From Paenibacillus alvei DSM 29 (GTDB lineage: Bacteria; Bacillota; Bacilli; Paenibacillales; Paenibacillaceae), in assembly GCF_000293805.1 (NCBI RefSeq), contig NZ_AMBZ01000003.1, positions 310,001 through 374,000 of the forward strand: 64,000 nucleotides of DNA, written 5' to 3'. This document shows, piece after piece, positions 56,506 through 64,000 of the stretch; the stretch's first letter is position 1, and the number at the start of each line of letters is the position of its first letter. Position numbers and translations under genes: made by a program. The notes beneath the pieces are model-generated. The model was not told the DNA's origin. It made no database searches and worked only from the letters and a program-made list of their open reading frames with translations.

Positions 56506-57834
56506 ATGCTAGAGTCGCAACAGATACAATCATGGTTCGAAGGCGTGCTGAAAGCGACGAATGACGCAGTTACAATCGTAGATCCGGAAGGGACGGTTAT
56601 GTATTGGAATGAGGCTGCGGAGCATACGTACGGAATCAAAAGTGATGCAATCGTAGGTAGGAAGATAGGGGACTATTTTCAGCGGGAATCCATAATGCTG
56701 CTGCAAGTTATGGAGAGTGGACAGGAAGTTCGCCAAGTATATCATGAGCCGAGCCCAGGAATGCATGTCATGATTAACGCCATCCCGGTGTTCAATCAGG
56801 CACAGCAACTAATAGGCGCTATTTCGATAGAGCGTAATGTAACGCAGTATGTAAAGCTTAGTGCCGAGATGGTCAGCCGTCCGATTGAAGAAGGAATATC
56901 GAATGCATTGCTGCCGCTGTCCAAGGAGAAGCAGAGCAGCTTGGCAGCTTTAGCCCGAATGAGATGCCCTTTGCTGTTGACCGGATCAGCTGGAGTTGGA
57001 AAGAAGTCGGTTGCGAAATGGATGCATTCATTTTGCGCCCGTGAAGGGCAGTTCGTATATGTGAGCTGCAGCGGCATTCCAGCAGGTTTACTAGAGGCTG
57101 AACTGTTCGGGTATGAGGGAGAACATCCGCGTATAGGCAAGCTGGAGCTGGCTAGGAATGGAACCCTCTATTTGAAGGATGTGCATATGCTTCCGGCTTC
57201 GGTGCAAGAGAAGCTTGCAGAGGCGCTGCAGGAGGGGAAATATTATCGTTCGGGAGAAGTTGAAGCGAAGCAGCCGATTGAGCTTGATGCGCATGTAGTG
57301 GCCTCTATCCCGCATGAAAATGGGGAGAGGACAATGCAGCAGCCGCCTCAATCCGTCTTGCAGGAGCTATACTATGTGTTCCAGACGGAGCATATCCCTT
57401 CTCTGGCGGAGCGTCAGCAAGAGCTACCAGAGCTGTCGCGTTACTATATATACGAAGCGGCGGAGAAGATGGGCGCTGGCATCCCGAATCTCGGTGCAGA
57501 TGCGCTGGCTGCGATTACATCTTACAGTTGGCCTGGCAATATGGCGCAGCTGGCCAATGCGATGCAGTATGCATTAGTATCCTATATGGGACGCGGCGGT
57601 GATGGATTCGTTTCTGCACAGGATTTGCCGGACTATGCCCGGCTTACGACGCTAAATGAATTGACGCAGCCGGAGCTTCCGTTAAGTGTGCATTCGGAAG
57701 AGATGGAGAGAGCGCTTATCTCAGAGACGCTGAATCGGACGAAGGGGAATAAGGCGAAGGCGGCAAGGCAGCTCGGCATATCGCGCGGAGCGCTATATTA
57801 TAAGATGAGGCAGTATGGACTTGAAGGTTCATAG
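56506..57834 (+). CDS. PAS/AAA+/Fis-type activator with degenerate sigma-54 motifs
   Basis: 442 residues: a PAS domain (about 10-125, AVTIVDPEGTVMYWNEAAEHTYG), an NtrC-like AAA+ domain (about 130-370) and a Fis-type helix-turn-helix (NKAKAARQLGISRGALYYKM). The AAA+ part keeps ELFGYE and SWPGNMAQL, but the loop that should read GAFTGA is replaced by GEHPRIG. Walker B reads TLYLKDV instead of TLFLDE, and Walker A is GSAGVGKKS. Like TyrR it probably acts with sigma-A RNA polymerase. Divergent from the proline operon, so it is the obvious candidate regulator (PAS may sense the inducer). The NCS2 permease follows 60 bases later. Confidence 0.85.
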   Translation: MLESQQIQSWFEGVLKATNDAVTIVDPEGTVMYWNEAAEHTYGIKSDAIVGRKIGDYFQRESIMLLQVMESGQEVRQVYHEPSPGMHVMINAIPVFNQAQQLIGAISIERNVTQYVKLSAEMVSRPIEEGISNALLPLSKEKQSSLAALARMRCPLLLTGSAGVGKKSVAKWMHSFCAREGQFVYVSCSGIPAGLLEAELFGYEGEHPRIGKLELARNGTLYLKDVHMLPASVQEKLAEALQEGKYYRSGEVEAKQPIELDAHVVASIPHENGERTMQQPPQSVLQELYYVFQTEHIPSLAERQQELPELSRYYIYEAAEKMGAGIPNLGADALAAITSYSWPGNMAQLANAMQYALVSYMGRGGDGFVSAQDLPDYARLTTLNELTQPELPLSVHSEEMERALISETLNRTKGNKAKAARQLGISRGALYYKMRQYGLEGS

Positions 57835-57894
57835 ATTTACAGCTGCATCATAGAATAGACAACTTAGAAATGATAGGAACAGGTGAGACATCAG

Positions 57895-59202
57895 ATGAAA
57901 CTTGGATTGGCCTCATTTCAGTGGCTCGTATTTATTTTGGCGGGGAGCCTCGTTGCCCCGCTGGCTGTTGGTCATGCATTTGGATTTTCGCCGCAGGATA
58001 TTGCGGAATTCATGCAGCGGACTTTTTTAATTATTGGGATCTCAGGCGTCCTGCAGACGATGTTCGGCCACCGGCTGCCGATTATGGAGAATCCGGCCGG
58101 GTTATGGTGGGGCGTCTTTGCCGTGTACGGCGGACTCGTCGCAGCAGGTACACTTACGCTAGAAGGCGGACTACGCCAGTTGGAAATGGGGATGCTGATT
58201 GCGGGCGCACTCTTTATCGTCATAGCAGTGTTGCGCTTGACAGCGGTGATTGGCAAGCTGTTCACCCCGCTAGTCGTGGGAACCTATTTGCTTCTTCTCG
58301 TTGCACAGCTAAGCGGCTCCTTCATGAAGGGAATGCTGGGTGTCGGATACCGTGCCTCCACACATGTGGAACTTCAGGTCGCCATTCCCGCGCTTATCAC
58401 ATTATTGTGCGCCATGCTGCTGCCTCGAAGCTCGAAGGCGTTTTTGCGCAATTATTCAGTGCTAATCAGCCTGTGTATAGGTTGGCTGCTGTTTTATCTG
58501 CTTGGTATTACGGAGCCGATTCAGCCTTCTTCTGCTTGGGTGTCTGCTCCGATGCCATTTGCTTGGGGATTGCCTGAGCTCGATTCGGGGATCGTTATGA
58601 CATCTCTGTTCGTCAGTCTGCTCCTTATTGCGAACATGATGACGAGCATTCGCGTCATGGAAGGCGTAATGAAGAATGCTGGCGAGAAATCCAAGCCGGT
58701 CAACTATGATCGTACGATGCTTATGATGGGTGCGAATACTGGCTTAGGGGGCATCTTCTCGGCAATGGGGTGCGTTCCAATTTCCGGTACGGCAGGATTT
58801 ATTATGACGACTCGCATATATGAACGTCTGCCATTTATTATTGCTTGTGTGTTGATTGCGGGCATTAGCTTTTTCCCGCCCGCAACGGCCTTCTTCGCAT
58901 CGATTCCGATGCCGGTTGGTTACGCTACGATTTTTATACCGTTCGCTTCGATGGTTGGACTTGGGATGAAGGAATTCCAGTCGATCTCAATGAATGAACG
59001 CAATCGTTTTATATTGGGCGTGTCGATCATGATGGGAATTGGATGTATGTTCATTCCAGCGGAAGCAGTTGGTGAACTTCCAGGACTGCTGAAGACAATG
59101 GCGAATAATGGCTTGATCGTAGGCATGATTCTCAGTATGGCAATGGAGCAGGGAAGTCGATTATGGGATCGTAAAGCCGGGAAGATTGAGCTGAAGCAGT
59201 AA
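57895..59202 (+). CDS. NCS2-family nucleobase permease
   Basis: 435 residues from the ATG at 57895 (AGGTGA 8 bases upstream). About 12-14 membrane segments. NCS2 pattern: an early FQWLVFILAGSLVAPLAVG, GISGVLQTMFGHRLPIMENP, and a late GANTGLGGIFSAMGCVPISGTAGF. The family imports uracil, xanthine or other purines with protons; the substrate is not decidable by eye. A complete frame on the plus strand overlapping it is a shadow. The regulator upstream may co-transcribe with it. Confidence 0.85.
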   Translation: MKLGLASFQWLVFILAGSLVAPLAVGHAFGFSPQDIAEFMQRTFLIIGISGVLQTMFGHRLPIMENPAGLWWGVFAVYGGLVAAGTLTLEGGLRQLEMGMLIAGALFIVIAVLRLTAVIGKLFTPLVVGTYLLLLVAQLSGSFMKGMLGVGYRASTHVELQVAIPALITLLCAMLLPRSSKAFLRNYSVLISLCIGWLLFYLLGITEPIQPSSAWVSAPMPFAWGLPELDSGIVMTSLFVSLLLIANMMTSIRVMEGVMKNAGEKSKPVNYDRTMLMMGANTGLGGIFSAMGCVPISGTAGFIMTTRIYERLPFIIACVLIAGISFFPPATAFFASIPMPVGYATIFIPFASMVGLGMKEFQSISMNERNRFILGVSIMMGIGCMFIPAEAVGELPGLLKTMANNGLIVGMILSMAMEQGSRLWDRKAGKIELKQ

Positions 59203-59258
59203 AAGGAAATTGTGTTTGCGAACTAGATCAGTCAAAACCAGGCTGATGAAAAAATGAT

Positions 59259-59299
59259 AAAGGCGTCGGTGTCAATTAGAATTTGGCCACGGCGCCTTT
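59259..59299. terminator. Terminator between convergent genes
   Basis: AAAGGCG (59259-59265) pairs with CGCCTTT (59293-59299), with additional inner pairing. It serves the permease and the convergent membrane protein gene. Confidence 0.7.
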
Positions 59300-59327
59300 C
59301 TTGCTGTATTACAGGTAGAATCCGGTA

Positions 59328-59843
59328 TTATTCGTTCAGTTCATCATTTTTCAAAGTCAGGAAGATCAGTACCCCCATCATGAATGTTGTCAGTCGATCA
59401 GCGGTTAACAGTCCATTCCACTCCGTAGACATCCACATACCGAACCATTCGCCCCCGATGACCTGAAAGCCAAAGAACCATACACATAACCCTAGTATGA
59501 GCCCGATGATGGATACCTTTTTGGCCTTGTGGAACGAAGGCGAGTCTGCCTTAAGGTGAGTAAACAAACGAAGGGAGCCCCACATACAAATGAGTGCGAT
59601 AGCTGCCTCGGTAATAATAATCGCAATATACCCGATGTGATGAAGTGTCGTTCCGGTTATAGCGCGATACCTAATGTTATTGTCGGGAAATGTTGTATCC
59701 ATGCTTAGTACGTGCTTCACGAATTGAAAGTTCGTGTTGTAGTCCGTAATATTGCCAAAGGCAACGAGGAAAACATATAGCCCGAAGAATAAAACGGCTA
59801 ATGCTTTCGTAAATCGGATCAGCATGCCTGTCGTAAGATCCAT
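59328..59843 (-). CDS. DUF2165-family small membrane protein
   Basis: 171 residues with four membrane segments (LAVLFFGLYVFLVAFG, HHIGYIAIIITEAAIALICMW, a third around IGLILGLCVWFFGFQVIGG and the last TTFMMGVLIFLTL). The NITDYNTNFQFVKHVLSMDTTF loop and EWFGMW-x-S-x-x-WNG are marks of the DUF2165 family. Function unknown. Confidence 0.8.
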   Translation of the reverse strand: MDLTTGMLIRFTKALAVLFFGLYVFLVAFGNITDYNTNFQFVKHVLSMDTTFPDNNIRYRAITGTTLHHIGYIAIIITEAAIALICMWGSLRLFTHLKADSPSFHKAKKVSIIGLILGLCVWFFGFQVIGGEWFGMWMSTEWNGLLTADRLTTFMMGVLIFLTLKNDELNE

Positions 59844-59995
59844 TTACAATTACTCCCCCTTTTTTTCTATGTCATGATTTAACAATTTTACTATAACAGT
59901 CATGAATATGGTGTCAATTTATGAATGTTTATGTGGTATAATTTAGTAATTGATCGAATTACATTTACATCATGAATGCTAGGGAGGATCTTCAT

Positions 59996-60466
59996 ATGGA
60001 TATCGCATATAAACGCTCACTTATACACCAGCTCGATCTAGCTGTACAGTCGATTCATGGCATTATGGAACAGGTAACGGATGCTCAATTGGACTTGCAG
60101 CCAATGCCGAATAAACGTTCCTTGTGGGAGATGCTTGCACATTTGGCGCTCATTTGTGCTGCTGATCTGCATATTATGAATGAAGCAACTCAGGAGGAAA
60201 TGGAACATTTTTATCATATACATACGCCCAACACGATAGATGATATGAAAAATACGCTCGCAAAATCCCATCGCTCTCTTGTTGATGAAATGAATTTATG
60301 GTCGGAGGAGCAATGGATGGAAATCAAACATGCTTATTGGGGAACAGCCTATTCTCGCTTCGAGTGGATGCTGGAAATTGTGCTTCACTTGGTGCATCAT
60401 CGAGGTCAACTGTTCACATTGCTGTGCGAGCATGCATCAGAGCCGAAAATTCTAATGTTTGAATAA
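59996..60466 (+). CDS. DinB-superfamily protein
   Basis: 156 residues from the ATG at 59996 (AGGGAGGATC upstream). Four-helix bundle with the metal-site pattern: EMLAHLALI and the C-terminal HLVHHRGQLFTLL. DinB/YfiT-like proteins include thiol-S-transferases (for example bacillithiol-dependent); the actual substrate is unknown. The next gene starts 25 bases later, so they may form an operon. Confidence 0.82.
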   Translation: MDIAYKRSLIHQLDLAVQSIHGIMEQVTDAQLDLQPMPNKRSLWEMLAHLALICAADLHIMNEATQEEMEHFYHIHTPNTIDDMKNTLAKSHRSLVDEMNLWSEEQWMEIKHAYWGTAYSRFEWMLEIVLHLVHHRGQLFTLLCEHASEPKILMFE

Positions 60467-60491
60467 GGCGTTGAATGGAGGTTGAATCGTA

Positions 60492-61025
60492 ATGGATGAA
60501 GCAGAGCAGAAGATTGAGTTGAGGCCTCTCCAGCTTACGGACGGGTACGAACTGTATGAAATGCTTCAAGCGATCGGACCGGGGGAGAACGGCTTTGTAA
60601 ATAGCGCGTACGGAATGAGGAGGGGGCAATTTCGAAGTTTCTTGAGACAGCATTGGAACATTTCTCAAGGGATCGGTCTACAGCCCCAATATGTCCAGCA
60701 GACGATTTATTGGCTGTATGTGAATGGTAAGGCAGTCGGCTATGGAAAGCTGCGGCATAGACTGAATGAGGCGCTGCTGGAACGGGGCGGACATATTGGG
60801 TACGTTATCAGGCTTGATGAGCGGGGGAAGGGCTATGGCACCTTGATTTTGCGTGAGCTTGTTCGTGAAGCAGCCCGTCTTGGTCTTACTGAAGTGCTGC
60901 TGACAGTTGATAAAGATAATATTCGTTCCCGTAAAGTGATCGAAGGCAATGGGGGAACGCTGCGTGAATTGAAAGATGGAATATGCAAATATTGGATTCC
61001 GATTGGTTCGGATTTGGATGTTTGA
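60492..61025 (+). CDS. GNAT-family N-acetyltransferase
   Basis: 177 residues. GNAT core: IGYVIRLDERGKGYGTLILRELV, followed by LTVDKDNIRSRKVIEGNGG and a final beta-strand. The N-terminal half resembles the YhbS/YjcK-type domain with an aromatic insertion. Substrate unknown. Downstream of the DinB gene with a 25-base gap. Confidence 0.88.
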   Translation: MDEAEQKIELRPLQLTDGYELYEMLQAIGPGENGFVNSAYGMRRGQFRSFLRQHWNISQGIGLQPQYVQQTIYWLYVNGKAVGYGKLRHRLNEALLERGGHIGYVIRLDERGKGYGTLILRELVREAARLGLTEVLLTVDKDNIRSRKVIEGNGGTLRELKDGICKYWIPIGSDLDV

Positions 61026-61069
61026 GATGAGGCGTTCATCTTGTAGTTCGCTCAAGGGGAGGACACTGC

Positions 61070-61453
61070 ATGGGGGTAGGATTCAATGAACCGTTTTCCA
61101 TGTTCGATTCGATGTCTGCCATCTTTCCGATTTTCTTTATTGTATTTATAGCAATTTTCCTCTTTGTGATCATTAAGAATATAATGCAATGGAATTATAA
61201 TAATCAACAACCGATCCTTACGGTGGAAGCGATAGTGACGGATAAACGTACTGAGGTGTCCCATCGGCATCATGCGAACCATCACAATCACTATTCTACG
61301 CATTACTACGTAACGTTCGAGGTAGAGAGCGGAGATCGGCTGGAGTTTCGTATAAAAAATAAGGATTACGGTATGTTAGCTGCAGGTGATCGGGGGAAGC
61401 TGACGTTTCAAGGGACACGCTTTCAGGGATTTGAGCGATATCACGTTCGATGA
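61070..61453 (+). CDS. DUF2500-like membrane protein
   Basis: 127 residues; AGGGGAGGACACTGC precedes the ATG. One N-terminal membrane segment (IFPIFFIVFIAIFLFVII) and an outer or inner beta-domain with a His-rich stretch (SHRHHANHHNHYSTHYY) and FRIKNKDYGMLAAGDRGKLTFQG. Fits DUF2500. The His cluster could bind metal, an inference only. Confidence 0.75.
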   Translation: MGVGFNEPFSMFDSMSAIFPIFFIVFIAIFLFVIIKNIMQWNYNNQQPILTVEAIVTDKRTEVSHRHHANHHNHYSTHYYVTFEVESGDRLEFRIKNKDYGMLAAGDRGKLTFQGTRFQGFERYHVR

Positions 61454-61560
61454 ATTGGATGTAGATATGCTATGAACGGCACTGCGACTGGCGAATTCAT
61501 TTGGAAGCGGCTATCATAAAAGAACATACTGACTAGGAACTACACAAAGGATGATTGTAC

Positions 61561-62535
61561 ATGTGGTGGATTGGAGCAACAGCGCTATTCCTTATTCTAT
61601 GCATCGTTATTGCAACACTAGCGGTGAGCCGGTATGCTTTCCGCCAGGTGACCATGTGGGAGCGAAGCACACTTGATAAGGCATTTGAGACAGTGGAAGG
61701 GTTCGGCTTAATGAGCAGGCAGGAGTTTGATGCCATTCATAAAGAGGACGTATCCATTAATTCGGTTGATGGTCTTGTACTAAGAGGGTACTATATCGAG
61801 CCTTATCCTGATCGCAAGAAGGTTGTCATTATCGTACATGGCTATACGGCCAATCATATCATTGGATCGCAGTTTATTCGCTTATTTATCGATGAGGGTT
61901 ATAATGTGCTCCTTGTCGATCAACGCAGTCACGGCAGAAGTGAAGGGATGTATGCGACGTACGGCTATTATGAACGTGAAGACCTTGATCGCTGGGTTGA
62001 ATGGGTACGTGAACGAGTTGGCTCCGATGTTTATATTGGATTGCATGGTCAGTCCATGGGCGGAGGAACGGTGCTGATGTATGCGGGCATCAATAAGCAT
62101 GCTAAGTTTATTATTGCGGACTGCCCGTATTCGGATATGGAAGACTTAATGAAGTACCAGATGAAGGAATTGAACCGTGTGCCGCATTTCCCTTTTATTG
62201 CACTGCTGGAACGGCGCCTGAACCGACTTGCGAAGTTTTCGATGAAGCGGGTGAAGCCGATTCAGGAGGTTGCGGATAAACCAATCCCGCTATTATTAAT
62301 TCACGGTGGCGAAGATACATTTGTTCCGACACGCATGAGTGAGCAGATCTATCGAGAGAAGTCAGTAGGAATGACAAAGCTGGTGATTATCGATAACGCT
62401 GTACATGCGAATGCGTACCCTACAGCTCGGCAGCAGTACGAGGCTGCCGTGCATGACTTCCTACAGGCAGTATATAAGCACAACGGCGAGGGTGGAAATA
62501 AGACCTGGGGAAATAACGCTGCGAATGGAGCATGA
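61561..62535 (+). CDS. Membrane-anchored alpha/beta hydrolase
   Basis: 324 residues from ATG 61561 (AAAGGATG upstream). N-terminal membrane segment (IGATALFLILCIVIATLAV), then an alpha/beta-hydrolase fold: VVIIVHGYTANH (oxyanion), DQRSHGRSEG, nucleophile GLHGQSMGGG, Asp in IHGGEDTFVP and His in AVHANAYP. It resembles the YqkD-type peptidase/esterase group. Substrate unknown. Confidence 0.87.
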   Translation: MWWIGATALFLILCIVIATLAVSRYAFRQVTMWERSTLDKAFETVEGFGLMSRQEFDAIHKEDVSINSVDGLVLRGYYIEPYPDRKKVVIIVHGYTANHIIGSQFIRLFIDEGYNVLLVDQRSHGRSEGMYATYGYYEREDLDRWVEWVRERVGSDVYIGLHGQSMGGGTVLMYAGINKHAKFIIADCPYSDMEDLMKYQMKELNRVPHFPFIALLERRLNRLAKFSMKRVKPIQEVADKPIPLLLIHGGEDTFVPTRMSEQIYREKSVGMTKLVIIDNAVHANAYPTARQQYEAAVHDFLQAVYKHNGEGGNKTWGNNAANGA

Positions 62536-62596
62536 TGCTCTGCTATTTGGTACAGTTTCATGAGAAATATTAATACACTGCATTAGGACGATGACG

Positions 62597-62638
62597 GAGA
62601 AGAATGACTGCAGCATGCAGAAATTCTTCTCTTTTTTT
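62597..62638 (+). terminator. Rho-independent terminator
   Basis: GAGAAGAAT (62597-62605) pairs with ATTCTTCTC (62623-62631), with inner CTGCA/TGCAG, then seven T. Confidence 0.85.
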
Positions 62639-63248
62639 CAAACTCCTTGTTTCAGGACTGAAGCATGTTTTCTGAAAACGATGTCGAAACATTGAAAAAA
62701 ATAACACTAGTAAGCATATAAATATAGTATAATATAGGCTACTACATGACAAAAAATAGCAGATTTTGTACTCCTCTCGGGATCACTCCATTCATAACTG
62801 CAACACAAGTATTCACTCCGAACGAGATCATGTTGCCTATTTCATCATGCATCAATCAACCTAGACCTTTCTTACAGACACATCATGACAATAGTCAACG
62901 TTTGAGAGGACGACATTCTATCTTTCTAATTCTGTTATCTCTCATTTCATAAGGGACTGTCTCCCTGTTCGTTACACACTTATGCAGCTAGTTCGAACAG
63001 GCGTATATTTCGCTAAGGGGGGATGCTTGCTGCCAAGATCATCGCAATTCAGATTGTTAACGTAATTAGGCATGAGGGGGGATGCCGACTAGAAACAGAC
63101 AGAAAACAACATAATTCCAAAACAAACAATATTATTCGTTGCGATTCCACAATGATGGTGATAGTATGAGATCAAATACAGGTAAAATAAACCAATTACG
63201 AGGCGCGTGGATTATCTAATTTATCCAAATTGTTGAGGAGTGTATTCG
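62639..63248. other. Spacer upstream of the sugar-binding protein gene
   Basis: About 610 bases with no secure gene. TATAAT-like sequence lies near 62727, and GGGGGGATGC occurs twice about 60 bases apart (near 63018 and 63077). The 68-codon frame at 62746 has no ribosome site and no recognisable product. A control region for the transporter operon that starts at 63249 is expected here. Confidence 0.4.
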
Positions 63249-64000
63249 ATGAAACGAAGCATGTTCAAAGTACTTGTCCTTTCCTTAATGGCTGTAGCGC
63301 TTGTTGCAACTGGGTGCTCTACGGGAAGCAAATCTTCCTCAAGCAAGGCGGAGGTGGATAAGGGGGCGATTTCCGATCTTCCACAATCAATTAAAGAGAA
63401 AAATATAAAAATCATGGTGATTCGCAAAATCGGCGGTGACGACCATACTGCGCAATTTTTGGCAGGAGCGAAGCAGGAAGGCGAGTCAATGGGCTTTGTC
63501 GTAGATACGTTCTCTGCGAACAATGATTCTGCCAAGTTTCATGATGCGATTGCACAAGCAATGGACAAGAAGTATGACGGGGTTATTATTTCCCACGGTG
63601 ATGACGCTGCTACGATTGAAGATGTGAAAAAGTTGACAGAAAAGGGCATTCCGGTCGTTACATTCGATTCTGTTCCGGAAGTATCTTCTGTCAATGGCGT
63701 AACGATGACTTCTCAGGATGATGGACAATTAGCAACCTTAGCTCTCGATAGCATGAACAAACAGCTCAATGGAAAGGGGAATATTGTGTATTTGTGGGTT
63801 GACGGATTTCCTCCAATGGTAGCCCGCAACGGAATCTATCAGCAATTTTTGAAGGCTAATACCGGCATTAAGGAAGTAGAGCGCTTTGGCGTTGCTGCTT
63901 CAGATACATCGGTACAAACGCAAAATGCAGTCGCAGCGATGCTGACCAAGCATGGCAAGGGCGAAATTGATGCAATCTTTGCAACATGGGATGCGTTCGC
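63249..64000 (+). CDS. Sugar ABC transporter substrate-binding lipoprotein, 3' end outside window
   Basis: The frame from ATG 63249 (GAGGAG upstream) is open to the window end, giving 250 residues so far. Lipoprotein signal with ALVATGC lipobox, Ser-rich spacer, then a LacI/ribose-type periplasmic binding fold: IKIMVIRKIGGDDHTAQFLAG, IAQAMDKKYDGVIISHGDD, EKGIPVVTFDS, and GNIVYLWVDGFPPMVARNG. Captures a sugar or related ligand for a class 2 ABC importer that should follow. Confidence 0.88.
   Translation, partial: MKRSMFKVLVLSLMAVALVATGCSTGSKSSSSKAEVDKGAISDLPQSIKEKNIKIMVIRKIGGDDHTAQFLAGAKQEGESMGFVVDTFSANNDSAKFHDAIAQAMDKKYDGVIISHGDDAATIEDVKKLTEKGIPVVTFDSVPEVSSVNGVTMTSQDDGQLATLALDSMNKQLNGKGNIVYLWVDGFPPMVARNGIYQQFLKANTGIKEVERFGVAASDTSVQTQNAVAAMLTKHGKGEIDAIFATWDAF

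Noticed and set aside
57835..57894. Purine riboswitch before the NCS2 permease
   Set aside because: Only 60 bases are available and the conserved three-way-junction bases are absent.
62746..62952. 68-codon frame upstream of the sugar-binding protein
   Set aside because: No ribosome binding site, no recognisable domain or membrane segment pattern typical of a gene; likely chance.

Overview
The window looks like chromosomal DNA of an endospore-forming, Paenibacillus-like member of the Bacillota. The evidence is strong AGGAGG-type ribosome binding sites with frequent TTG/GTG starts, a Spo0E-like phosphatase, a BsuPI-type protein, lipoproteins with Gram-positive lipoboxes, and a DhbF-like siderophore synthetase followed by an MbtH protein. 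No rRNA, tRNA or intact insertion sequence was recognised.

Layout. (1) 1-7835: 3' end of a catecholate-siderophore NRPS (A-PCP-C-A(Thr)-PCP-TE), its MbtH partner and a DHA2-type MFS exporter that carries a frameshift. (2) 7917-21361: a complete type I-B CRISPR-Cas locus, with a leader and a 52-repeat array, then cas6-cas8b-cas7-cas5-cas3-cas4-cas1-cas2, then a second leader and a 6-repeat array of a variant repeat, all on the + strand. (3) 21462-28496: two paralogous orphan solute-binding lipoproteins, small secreted or membrane proteins, a macro-domain protein, a BsuPI protein and long gene-poor spacers. (4) 28677-35276: an acyl-CoA catabolic operon (acyl-CoA dehydrogenase, SDR, APH-like kinase, enoyl-CoA hydratase, acyl-CoA ligase, TetR) with a 28-bp palindromic operator at its promoter. 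(5) 36487-39693: a 5'-truncated chemoreceptor and a 5'-truncated GH3 beta-glucosidase meeting head to head at one junction near 38045. (6) 39909-49048: cupin, glycolipid-binding-like and PepSY proteins; a GT2/acyltransferase/GH18 polysaccharide operon; and an ECF sigma factor with its DUF4179-like regulator. (7) 49123-64000: AI-2E-type transporter, chemoreceptor, proline-to-glutamate catabolism (proline dehydrogenase, P5C dehydrogenase) with a divergent degenerate NtrC-like activator, NCS2 permease, several small enzymes, and the start of a sugar ABC binding protein cut by the window edge.

Main points of interest. Six frame breaks in four otherwise good genes (MFS, cas6, cas7, DUF4179 protein) are each repaired by adding one base to a homopolymer, which suggests systematic sequencing deletions rather than biology. 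The two CRISPR leaders share a positionally conserved inverted repeat. The proline-locus activator lacks the sigma-54 contact motif and faces a sigma-A-like promoter. The GH3/chemoreceptor junction is a rearrangement or misassembly point. I did not find a clearly new multi-gene system; the CRISPR-leader architecture, the polysaccharide operon and the degenerate activator are the best leads.
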